In this document: piece by piece, positions 22,582 to 33,246 of the stretch
Layout: every line of letters starts with the position of its first letter
How positions within the stretch are numbered: position 1 is the stretch's first letter
Assembly (NCBI RefSeq): GCF_000002985.6
Contig: NC_003280.10
Coordinates: 4,336,501 to 4,400,500 of the forward strand
Direction: 5' to 3'
DNA length: 64,000 bases
DNA from: Caenorhabditis elegans
Taxonomy: Eukaryota > Nematoda > Chromadorea > Rhabditida > Rhabditidae
Translations under genes and position numbers: made by a program
Notes under the pieces: generated by a model
Database searches by the model: none
The model's input: the letters and a program-made list of their open reading frames with translations, nothing else
Told to the model about the DNA's origin: nothing

Positions 22582-25500
22582 ATGGCAAAACAGCTAAAAT
22601 ATCCATTTCTCATATTCATTATTAGTTTGGCTCAGTGCCAGGTTTCCAACCAAAATGTGAACCTTTGCCAATCAAACATTTGTCAAAATGGAGGGACATG
22701 CCTTGTGGCAAGTAGTGTCCCCGCAACGGCGACTTGTCCCAAGAATTCGATTTATTATATGGGATCCTGCTACGTTTTCGATACGACTTTGAGGAATTGG
22801 AATGATGTGAGTTGGGCGGCACATTTTATGGCATGCCTGCCTTCCTGCCTGTTTGCCTACAGCCTATTTTTTTTGCAGTAGGTTTTTTGTTTACATCGGT
22901 CGTAAGCGTAAGGCAGGCCGGCAGACGTTTTTGTGACTACACGTAGGGCTTACCTTTTAGACATGCATCCTTTGGATTGCTCCACTTAAACGGTTTATAT
23001 CTTTGGCTTTAGTTTTATCAAAAAATTTTAACTGCCAAAATATACATAAATATTTTGTGCGTATTTTGCCGGTTGATTTTTATTGATAAAACTTAAGAGC
23101 ACCGAGATATAAGCTCACAAAGAAGAGCAAAAACTCTGAAATTTTTCATCGATTTTTTTTGTTGGAAAACCCTTGGAAATAGAGGTTTTAGAGGTTGTTA
23201 GTTGTAAGAGTCCCAGACAATTCAGAAAGCTCTAAAAAAAACCTGAAAATTAAAAAATTTCCAGGCAGCCCTCTACTGCAACAACATGAACAGTGCCACA
23301 CTTCCCCTCGTCGAATCGGCTGAAGATCAGGCGTTCTTTGCTGGTTACCTACAAGCCATGATTCCATCTAATCCACGTAATAAGCTTTAAGCTTTATTTT
23401 TAAACGAGCTTTAATTTTTAGCAGCCGATATGCGACCCCCACCAGATGGAATTTGGACTGCTGTGCGTGGAGTTAACAATGTGACGCGAGCCTCTTGGGT
23501 TTATTATCCCGGCTCTTTTTTGGTAACTGACACGTTTTGGGCGCCACAGGAGCCGAACATTTATGTGAATTATAATGGTGAGAATATTGTTATGGTCTAA
23601 TTTTGAAAACTTTTCAAATTAAGTTAAATCTAGTGAATTTAAAAAATCAATATTTTCTGATTCCAAAACTTTTTAATGAAAGTATGCCAGAAAGTCGACA
23701 AAACGCAACAGAAAATTAGCAATGCGCGTCAGAAGGTTGGTGCTTAACGAGAGAAAATTCCTGACGTGCTCCAAAAAGTTGAAAGTTTGCTGCAGAGTCC
23801 GCAACTTTCGTCAGAAAGTTTACCATCTGCTGCAACAGAAATAGCTAAATATAGACAGTGCGCCAGAAAGTTGATAACTTCCGACAAAAATCTGGAACTG
23901 TGAGACAAAAGTTTGAAATCCGCCACAGAAATGATACCGTTTTTCGACAGAAAGATTACAAATTGCACCAGTTACCTAAATTTTTAATATTTTAGACGTC
24001 TGCGTAGCTCTCCAATCCGACTCCTTCTACCGTGAATGGACCACCGCCCTGTGCACCATCCTAAAATACACAGTATGTAAAGTTGCTCCAACGCAGATCC
24101 AAGCCAAATACGTTGCTCAATGCTCATGCCCAAATGGATATGGAGGTCAGACTTGTGAGACTCAATCGACCACGAATCAACAAGCATCTACCCAAAGAAC
24201 ATGTGGAAGCAATGATTTCCAATTTTCATGTCCGAACGATCAAACGATTACTGTAGATTTTGCGTCATTTGGTGCACAGGTTAGAGATCAAAAGATTGAG
24301 TTTTTTTTTTGGAAAAAAAGGAAAAGAGTTTAGGAAAGTTCAATGTGTAACCAGGCGAGCCAATCGAGAGAACAAACTTGCTCAAATGTCAACTCACTTC
24401 AAACAGTTATCAATGCGTAAGTGAATTGATTTTTGATTGGTAAGAGCTCGCCGAGCAGTATTATAGTTTTAAAACTGAAAATTTGAATGCAAACCTTCAG
24501 AAAATTGTTTCAAAATCGCAAAAATTATATATTTTCTGGCATAAAACCCAAAAAAAGTATCCTCATCATGGCACTACCGTAATCCTTTCGCGCTTTCTAG
24601 TAGAGCAGTAAAAATACCTAGAGCAGTAAATATTTTCCAGATGCCAAGGCCTCCAATCTTGTGAAATCCGAAATTTAACGAGCACATTTTCAAATACACC
24701 ATGCCCAGTTCCCCAGGAACAATATTTGGAGACACGGATGAGATGTGAAACTGGTGGGTACCACTGAGCAACTATGTACTAAAATTGGAGTATTTCCAGC
24801 TCAACAACCATCTTGCTTATCCGGGCTCATTCAATTCGATAGCAGGTGCTACAGTATGACAATTGAGACGAACGAGAAGAAGCAGAGAACGATGGAAGAT
24901 GCTCAGACATATTGCTCACAGAGTGTAAGAAAAACTAACCTTTAAGAATTTACTAGAAAATTAAATTGGTTATGATATTTCCAGGGTGGATCTATAATAA
25001 CCTCACCTCCAGACGCATTGCTCCAACAAATTGTACAAAAAGTGAATGCAGAGACGAAGAAAACCGTGAATTTTTGGATTGGAACTCCCAATAAGTAAGG
25101 TTCCACGTATCAAATTATCTACCAACTAACCTATTCCAGCTGCCAGCTCCTAATGGTCACCGGCTCCTCAACATCCTACTCCCAGTGCCCATCATCTCCA
25201 TCTTCAACAGCCAACGTCATCTGCTCCACGGTTCCCCAGTCAACTGCATCTGTGTCAGCACGTCCTACACAATCGGCTCCAGTTGATCCTGTATCTCAAA
25301 CTATGGCTCGGAGAGAGGTCTACACCGGGGTTCAGCCGTGAGTTTTGTTTAACATTCAATGTATTTTGGAAGAAATTGAGTTAGAAATGTGCAAGTTGGA
25401 TGGAGCTCGGAGCCGGGTTAAGAAAAAATATTTTTAATTTAAAAAAAGCGACAACTGGCCTGTGAGAAAATTGCCTTGCACCCTTGCTCCAGTCACATTT

Positions 25501-28500
25501 CTTTTTGGATACACTTGCTATTGAGCCACTGACTCCGTTTCAATGGCTTTTGACCTAGCAATTTGTGCCCAATTGCCAAAACTCCGGTTTTCCCTGACCT
25601 CACCTGAATAAACGCCATTTGCAGAATTGCGAGCGCACTCGGGGGTCAATCAAAAAAAACCAATCGAAAATTAAATAATATTTGCCAAACAAAGATCGGC
25701 GCCCCTCTCTCTCTCTTCCTTTTCTCTCGCAATGAGGTTATAACCGGTTTTGTGTGTATCTCTCTAATCTCTGCGTCTCCTCAAATCATATACTATCTCT
25801 GTGCCGTAAGCTTGATTTGCCAGTGAGTCACTAATACTTAGTCCGTCTCGGTTGCGCATTCATTCCGTTTCTCACACATGTTTTCGGAATGAGCCGAGCA
25901 TCAGTGGTTACTGTAATATTCCTTGGGATAGTATTAGTTGATAGTCTTGTAATTTGTACATCGGAACCATCTAGGTATGTAATCAGTGTGACATTAAATA
26001 TTACAATAAATTAGAAACCGGTACATTTGTTGCAGCCAAAATATCTGCAAAATTTTCTTATTTTCTGAAAAAAAATTAATTAAAATTGCAAATTCCCAAT
26101 TTTTAAGGCCTGCATCTCAGAGGTTATGAAAGATATCAAAATGTTTTTAACTGATAAAATATTTAAAATTTCCTTAGAAATATTTTGCCAGTTGACAACT
26201 TTTTGATATCTTAACTAGTTTTGAAGTTATCTACAACTTTGATTTCCACAAAAATAATTTGGAATTTTCAGTCCAAGTGTTCCGGATTCAATCAACAAGC
26301 CAAGATATTGCAAGAAGGAGAAAAAAGATGGTGAGAATTTTAAAAAATTGATTTTTCTAAAATTTTGATATTTAAAAACACTAAAACATTTTGCTTTTTT
26401 TTAAAGAAAATATCCAAAACATTTTTTGCGATTTTTCCAAAGTTTTCGAAAATTTTCAAAAAAGCTCTACCTCTTAGAATCAGCTGTTCAATTTAAAATT
26501 TTTCAGAAATTGGTTAAGTATTTTTCTGAAATTTTATTTAATTTTTAGATTTTTTTTGTTTGAAAAATGTTCTGATTAAAAATTGAAAATTTGGAAAACA
26601 TTCAACATTTTTACTTTTCGAAATCTTTTAAAAGCGATTATTAAAAAATTCTTGAGTTTTCTTGAGAAACCCTAAACATTGAAAAATTCAACAAAACAAT
26701 TCTTTAAATTCTCACAAATTTTCCAGGAATCACATACGAACAAACCCGTGCATGTATGCTACACGAACAACCTTGCCCGGATCCTCAGAATGTCGAAGGT
26801 ACAGTAACCCGTTACTGTAACTGTCAGACTGCAAAATGGGAGACACCGGATACAACTAACTGTACACATCGATGGGTGGCTGAAATGGAAACTGCAATCA
26901 AAGATAATCAGCCTGTTGAGGATATTAGTTCTACGGTTAATAGGCAGTTGAAGTGAGTTTTTGTGGAAACCTTTAAAAATGGAAAATTAAAAAAAAACAT
27001 CAAAATTCGAAAATGATTTTTTAAATATCAGAAATTCGAATTTTTATACTACTAAGAATGGAAAATAAAAAAAAACAATAGGAAAAATGAAATTCTCAAA
27101 AAATCTAAATACCATTTTAATGAGGAAATCTGAAATTTGTTTTTTAATCCAGTAGCCAAAAACAAATAAAGTTCAAAACCAATTCCGTAATCGGAAATCC
27201 GAATTTTTATATTCAATTTTTTAGAATCAGAGAATCTCCAAAAATACTTTTTTTAAACCCGAAATATCAGAAAATTGGAACTAATTGTAAAGTAAAAATA
27301 AAGTGTTTTCTATAATCCAAATTTCCAGATCAACAATCGAGCGTACACTTTTCGGAGGTGACATCACAGGAACCGTCCGCCTGAGCAATGACATGCTCAG
27401 CCTTGCTCGAAACCAATTCAGTGTCCTAAATGACCGTAATCTCCGTGAGAATAAAGCAAGAAACTTCACAGAGAACCTCGGTGGATCCGGTGATCAACTT
27501 CTTTCTCCAGTTGCTGCAACAGTTTGGGATCAACTTTCGAGTACGATAAGAATACAGCACGCGTCGAAATTAATGAGTGTTCTTGAGCAATCTGTGTTGT
27601 TACTTGGAGATTATATGACAGATCAGAAGTTGAATTTGCAATATATCAATTGGGGTGAGTAAATTTGCCAAATGTCATGGAAGGTAGGCAGGCGTTGTAT
27701 TGCTTTTAAGGCAATATTGTTTATTAATTATCTAATTTTTTAGCCATGGAAGTCGAGCGTTCTGAGCCGGAAGTTCAAACTTTTGGTGCAGCTGCTTCCC
27801 CAAATGTTCAAGATGACATGGGAATGATGAGGTATTTATTTGAATTTTTATTTTTTTTTCATTTTATTTACAAAAATTTGAAAAAAAAAGCAACAAAAAA
27901 GTTCAATAAATGTTAAATTTGTGACGCGGGCGACCGATGAACCGATGAACCTGTGAAATTTGATACTTTTTGAAACCTTTTGGAGATGGCAACTTTGGGG
28001 ATTTTGCTCTTCATTAAAATGTTAAAAGCTCTAAAAATACACTCTAAAGTTGCTAAATTTAATAGAATGTTATTTAATAGAAATGAATGAAAATTTAATA
28101 GAAATGTTTAAATTTAAATTTGGTAAAACCTAAAAATTGTTGAACTATGTAATTATGGCAATTGATCAGCCAAATTAGGTTAATCTAATAATATTAATTC
28201 AGAGTAATGGCTGCAGCTCCACCTGCTCCACAACCAGAAACCAATACCACCATCATGTTCCCATCCCTTAAATTATCTCCAACAATAACTCTACCATCAG
28301 CTTCACTTCTAAGCTCCCTTGCTTCTCCAACTCCAGTTGCAGGTGGTGGTCCAAGTATTCTATCCTCATTCCAAGATGACACTCCAGTTGGAATGGCTTC
28401 TACTCCCAATTTAAATAGGAATCCTGTTAAACTGGGATATTACGCGTTTGCCGGATTCGGACAACTCTTGAATAATAACAATGATCACACATTAATCAAT

Positions 28501-31429
28501 AGTCAAGTGATTGGGGCATCAATTCAGAATGCAACTCAAAGTGTTACACTTCCAGTTGATCATCCAGTTACTTTCACATTTCAACATCTCACGACAAAAG
28601 GAGTTTCTAATCCGAGATGTGTTTATTGGGATTTGATGGAAAGGTACGGGATAGGGAATGTATTAAAAATTACAAATTTTGGTTTTCGAAAACTTAGTAA
28701 GCTTAAGCCTAAGTCTATGCTTATGTCTAAGACTGAGCCTGAGCCTAGTTAAGCCTAAGACTAAGCCTAAGACTAAGCCTAAGCCTAAGCCTAAGCCTAG
28801 GCTAAGTTTTCGAAATTATTTTGCAGAAATTTCGAGCTTTAATTTTTATTTTTTCCAGATGGTTTCGATGCGAAGTTTGAGTTTTTTCAAATATTTTATT
28901 TAGCGTAAAGTTAAACATTTATTTTTGATTTTTCAAAAAGAAAATTGCTATGAAATTCACATTTCAAAATTTGAAAAAATAAATTATTTACAAAAATAGC
29001 GGGAAATTTGACATTTTAGGAGGGAAAAAATCAAAAAATGCTTCTAGATATCCTGTTCAAAATGCTTGATTCTTTTTAAAAAATTAAAAAATATTCAAAC
29101 AAAAATTAAAATTTTCAAACTCTTATCATCTTTCCATTTTCCAGCAAATGGTCAACACTAGGGTGCACACTTATCGCGACATCTTCAAACTCTTCACAAT
29201 GTTCATGTACTCATTTGACAAGGTTAGTGTGATACTTGTTGTTCGCCGAATTCATCATTCTTCCATTTTCAAATAAACAGTGACGTGGTAGAGGACAGAA
29301 ACAGAGAAAAATTTGGAAATTAAAGGAAAAAGGGGAAGAGGCAAATATTATTGTGATTGTTTAAGAGAAAAAAAACAAATAATTCGTCGAAGAATAATAT
29401 CATGAAAAAAATCTGAAAAAAAATTTCTAGAATTTTTCGTTTTACAAAATTATAAATCTACAGTTTAATTTGCTTATTTTTATTATAAAACCTTTAGAAT
29501 GAAAAACATAAAAACTAAAAAATAAATTTCAAGCTTTGAAAATTCTTAAAGACAATTATTATTGATTTTTTATTTGTTCTAAAATCTTCAGATTTTTTTT
29601 TATTATTTTGCTCGGAGAGTTTGTGCTATATTTTCTCATTTCTCACTACTTTAATACGACCACATTCCATCTTCCAGTTTTGCAATTCTCATGGACATAT
29701 CCGGTCAAGTTGGACGACTCTCCGGTGGACTTGCATCGGCTCTTGACGTCGTTTCAACAATTGGATGTGCAATTTCAATAGTGTGTCTTGCATTGAGTGT
29801 ATGTGTATTCACATTCTTCCGAAATCTTCAAAATGTTCGAAATTCGATTCATCGAAATCTTTGCCTGTGTCTTCTGATTGCCGAGTTGGTTTTTGTGATA
29901 GGTAAGTATTTTTATTCCTTATGGGAATTTTTTATTCACTTCAAAATATCTACATATAAGGTATTCACAAATTGTTTTTTAAATTCTAATTGAAATTCAA
30001 ATTTTAATCTGAAATTGTTGTTCCAGACGATTTTTAAATTTTTTCGAGGACTTTTGTGTTTTTATAAAAAGATTCTAAAAGCCTTTCAAACTTTTTTTAA
30101 AGATGTTCAAATTATAGTTATAAAAAAGCTGAGTGAAGTTGTCAGGGGGTCCTAAATTCAAAAAAAATGTTGGAACCTTTAAAACCTAACAAGAAAAATA
30201 ATATCAAATTCCAGGCATGGACAGAACTGGAAATCGTACCGGCTGCGGAGTTGTTGCAATTCTCCTGCACTATTTCTTCCTCTCCTCGTTCTGTTGGATG
30301 CTTCTAGAAGGATATCAATTGTACATGATGCTTATTCAAGTATTCGAACCAAATCGTACAAGAATCTTCCTTTATTATCTATTTTGTTATGGAACTCCGG
30401 CTGTTGTCGTGGCAATATCTGCTGGAATTAAATGGGAAGATTATGGAACTGATTCTTAGTGAGTTTTTTGTTGGAAAAATCGGAAAAATCGGAGAATTTT
30501 CCAGCTGCTGGATCGACACCTCCACCCCGACGATCTGGGCATTTGTGGCTCCAATTATTGTCATCATCGCTGCCAATATCATATTCCTACTCATCGCCCT
30601 AAAAGTCGTTTTATCAGTTCAAAGTAGAGATCGTACAAAGTGGGGAAGAATCATCGGATGGTTGAAAGGGTCTGCCACGTTGCTGTGTCTTCTTGGAATC
30701 ACATGGATCTTCGGATTCCTCACAGCAGTAAAAGGTGGTACTGGAACCGCTTTTGCCTGGATCTTCACGATTTTGAATTGCACCCAAGGAATTTTCATTT
30801 TCGTGCTCCACGTTGTGCTCAACGAGAAGGTTCGAGCATCCATTGTAAGATGGCTGAGAACTGGAATTTGCTGCCTCCCGGAGACAAGCAGTGCTGCATA
30901 CAACAGCAGAAGCTTCTTGAGCAGTCGGCAGAGAATTCTGAATATGATAAAAGTAAACGGACATAGTTATCCAAGTACAGCAAGTACAGATGACAAAGAG
31001 AAACAGTTGACTCCGATTACAAAGACAACGGATTGGTTGAGCAGGTTGCCAAATCAGGACTCGGTTTCGATTCCGGAGAGCAATTTTAACAATTTGAATG
31101 GGACCCTGGAGAACTCAAATCTCAATAGCGCAGAAATCAAGGAAGAAGACGAAATTCCAGAACTCCGTCGACGAGTCACAGTTGACCTGAATCCAATGAT
31201 AGTGAGCAACAACGAAATCGAGCGAATGAGCCATGCCTCTTCGGATCCTAGAGGATCCCAGATCATCGAAGTAACGGCGGTGGAGAAGAAAGCGCCAGTA
31301 AAGAGAATCAAGTTCCCACTGGGCGCGAAACAAAGTGAACGGGGATCTCAGCACAGGACAAAGGCGAAAGTAATAGCACCTCCAGAGTCACCGGTTTCGG
31401 AATCTGGATCCAAGGATTATCGATTTTAA
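22582..31429 (+). CDS. lat-2: Latrophilin-like adhesion GPCR, long isoform
   Basis: Eighteen exons, each joined in phase: 22582-22806, 23265-23376, 23422-23577, 23996-24279, 24355-24416, 24641-24753, 24800-24924, 24985-25094, 25140-25337, 26272-26330, 26727-26952, 27329-27654, 27744-27831, 28203-28643, 29145-29222, 29678-29901, 30215-30458 and 30505-31429 (1331 aa). Domains: signal peptide (1-19); half [15 protein letters not shown] (29-40); C-type lectin (about 52-215); second EGF half [12 protein letters not shown]; galactose-binding RBL/SUEL domain (about 240-317); second C-type lectin (about 318-430); hormone-receptor motif (about 476-540); GAIN domain with GPS (about 541-870, cleavage expected at HL-T in CTHLTSFAIL); seven transmembrane spans (about 885-1125); polar cytoplasmic tail. 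The family acts as cell-surface adhesion receptors. The lectin-bearing architecture and the neighbouring genes point to lat-2 rather than lat-1; the symbol is recalled. Confidence 0.93.
22830..22930. repeat. GCCTGCCTAC / GTAGGCAGGC dispersed repeat
   Basis: lat-2 intron 1 has GCCTGCCTTCCTGCCTGTTTGCCTAC followed by an inverted AAGGCAGGCCGGCAG. This motif family recurs near 27684, 33855-33975, 44255-44340, 54005-54480, 55615-55770, 59170-59270, 60313-60350 and 61025-61225. Confidence 0.7.
22975..23118. mobile_element. TTTATCAAAAATT...ACTGGCAAAATA foldback, copy 1
   Basis: Short palindromic element in lat-2 intron 1. It contains TTATATCTTTGGCTTTAGTT, TTTATCAAAAAATTTTAACTG and their approximate inverses. 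Copies of the family lie at 26108, 44070, 45176, 47360, 53828 and 55124. Confidence 0.7.
23680..23965. repeat. Degenerate CAGAAAGTTG tandem repeat
   Basis: lat-2 intron 3 carries about eight loose copies of a 30-40 bp unit with CCAGAAAGTTGA / CGACAGAAA cores. Confidence 0.55.
25338..25888 (+). promoter_or_regulatory. lat-2: Presumed internal promoter of the short lat-2 isoform
   Basis: The 551 bases ahead of the alternative first exon are less AT-rich than neighbouring introns and include CTCTCTCTCTCTTCCTTTTCTCTCGC and GTTATAACCGG. No TATA box is obvious. Promoter function is inferred from the downstream alternative exon only. Confidence 0.45.
25889..25974 (+). CDS. lat-2: Alternative first exon of lat-2 with its own signal peptide
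   Basis: ATG at 25889 opens a 28-codon exon encoding [18 protein letters not shown] plus [10 protein letters not shown], a good signal peptide. It ends AG|GTATGT in phase 2, exactly the phase of the exon ending at 25337, so both can splice to 26272. The resulting protein would be about 898 aa. It would start just before the hormone-receptor motif and lack the EGF, both C-type lectin domains and the RBL domain. No in-frame acceptor precedes this exon. Confidence 0.75.
26108..26245. mobile_element. TTTATCAAAAATT-family foldback, copy 2
   Basis: Diverged palindromic copy in the lat-2 intron before 26272, with AGATATCAAAATG...TTTTAACTG mirrored by CAGTTGACAACTTTTTGATATC. Confidence 0.6.
28680..28818. 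repeat. Interstitial telomere-like array 2 with inverted flanks
   Basis: GCCTAA-type units with variants run from 28705 to 28800 in lat-2 intron 14. The array is bracketed by TTTTCGAAAACTTAG on the left (28683) and CTAAGTTTTCGAAA on the right (28803), which are inverse to each other. Confidence 0.88.
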
Positions 31430-31761
31430 GTTACCGAAGTTATTCTAAAGCTCCTCGCCTGCCTTCCTTGTGCCTACCCACTTTCACAAACCCCCGAAAA
31501 AAAATTTTCAGAGTGCCCGACATTTTCTGGGCTCACATTTTCTCTGGAAACCCTTGGCATGCCGAGTTCAGAGACCCATGACTTTAATGACTTTGTTTTC
31601 TTGAGTACTGTAAATTTAATTACTTATTGCCGACGCAAAACGATCTATAAAACATCCCCCCCCCCCCATAAAATTCTGGGGGTGTATATGGTGCTTCTCC
31701 CCATCTCTCACTCACTCACTTCTACCGGTCACTGTTTTCATAAATTATTGTTATTTCTTCA
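31430..31761. other. lat-2 3' flank and protease upstream region
   Basis: 332 bases without an exon. They hold a C12 run (31656-31667), a TATAAA at 31646-31651 that could serve the protease (about 110 bases before its ATG), and CACTCACTCAC. No AATAAA for lat-2 is evident. Confidence 0.55.
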
Positions 31762-33118
31762 ATGAATTGGTTTACATTTTCATGTTTCTTCTTCTTTTCA
31801 ATTTTGATCTACCAAACCTTTGCAAAAAGGCTGAGCCCACGAGAAAACCGGATTCTACGAGCAAACTGTGGAAGATATGTGCCAGGATTTACCACTTTGT
31901 CCTCTCATCGCAGAACTTCTGAGGAATACAAGGCATTGTACGGTAAAGAAGTGAAAATTGGTGAAGCCCCATGGGCGGTCTCATTGGCTATGAAGAAGCG
32001 AATTTCTGATGGCTCGGGATCTTTTAGAAACGGCGGAAATAAGTTTTCGGAAAATGAATTTGTTCAGCATGGAACCGGAACATTAGTCTCTCCATGGCAT
32101 ATTGTAACAGCTGCTCATTTGATCGGAATCAGTGAGGATCCTCTGCCTGACTGTGATACTGGAAATCTCAGAGAAGCGTATTTCGTGAGAGACTATAAGA
32201 ATTTCGTGGCATTCGTTAATGTGACATGTGCGGTTCCAGAGATGTGTAAGGGATTGCATAGGAAGGATATGTTCAAGCCACTGGCGATAAAGTCGGTGAG
32301 TAGATTACCCTTACAATTAGGCTTAGGCGTAGGCTTTGGTTTTTTCTTAGGCTAAGGCGTAGGCCTAGTCTTAGACGCAAACCTAGGCTTAGGCTTAGGC
32401 TTAGACGTAGGCTCACTTAGTCTTACTAAACACATATTTTCTTTACAGCTCTACATCCGAAAAGGCTATGTCGGAGATGGTTGCATTGATCGAGAATCAT
32501 TCAACGACATCGCCGTGTTCGAATTGGAAGAACCCATCGAATTCTCAAAAGACATATTCCCAGCCTGTCTTCCATCTGCTCCAAAGATCCCGAGGATCAG
32601 AGAAACCGGATATAAGCTTTTTGGTTATGGAAGAGATCGTAAGTTCCGATTTTTATGTGATCTTTTGAAATTTTTAATTCCAGCTTCGGATAGTGTTTTG
32701 GAGTCTGGAAAGTTGAAATCGCTATACTCGTTTGTTGCGGAGTGCTCCGACGATTTCCCATATGGCGGGGTGTATTGTACGTCGGCAGTGAATAGAGGAT
32801 TGTCTTGTGATGTTTGTTTTTAAAGTTTAAAAGTGTTTCTTCAGAAGTAGGCAGAACAATGCCTACTTGCCCAAGATGCCTAATAGTTTCCACTGATTCC
32901 AGGGTGACAGTGGCTCGGGAGTTGTCCGAACATCGGACACTCGAAATGTTCAAGTTCTCGTAGGTGTTTTGTCAGCCGGAATGCCTTGTCCAGAACTCTA
33001 CGATACCCATAATCGTCAACGTCAGCAACGGAGACAGCTGACTCAAGAGACTGATCTTCTCGTGGATGTCTCGGCACACGTGGATTTCTTCTGCACGTGC
33101 TGTGGAATGTGCAGTTGA
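31762..33118 (+). CDS. Secreted S1-like serine protease, nematode DUF316 type
   Basis: Four exons, 31762-32295, 32449-32638, 32684-32811 and 32903-33118, give 355 aa. A signal peptide (FTFSCFFFFSILIYQ) is followed by the RLSPRENRILRANCG opening typical of nematode DUF316 trypsin-like proteins. The catalytic triad is complete: His119 in HIVTAAHL, Asp198 in FNDIAVF and Ser287 in GDSGSGV. The position equivalent to 189 of chymotrypsin (six before the Ser) reads Leu in LSCDGDS, so trypsin-like cleavage after Lys/Arg is not predicted. The C-terminus is Cys-rich (CTCCGMC). Target unknown. Intron 1 carries a TTAGGC array. The gene converges on PAICS, with 128 bases between stop codons. Confidence 0.88.
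32308..32420. repeat. Interstitial telomere-like array 3 (TTAGGC)
   Basis: About 15 units of TTAGGC with variants (GTAGGC, TAAGGC, TTAGAC), filling most of protease intron 1 (32296-32448). The G strand is the sense strand. Confidence 0.88.
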
Positions 33119-33167
33119 AAGTTTAAGATTCAAACATTTCATTTCGTTTTTAATATAAGAATGCTGA

Positions 33168-33173
33168 AATAAA
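33168..33173 (+). terminator. Poly(A) signal of the protease gene
   Basis: AATAAA, 49 bases past the stop codon and 73 bases before the convergent PAICS stop codon. Confidence 0.6.
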
Positions 33174-33246
33174 AGTGAACGTTGAGTAATTAGTTAATTT
33201 ACACAAGAAAGTTTTTGAAAAATCTGATTTCAATTCAGTCCTGCAT

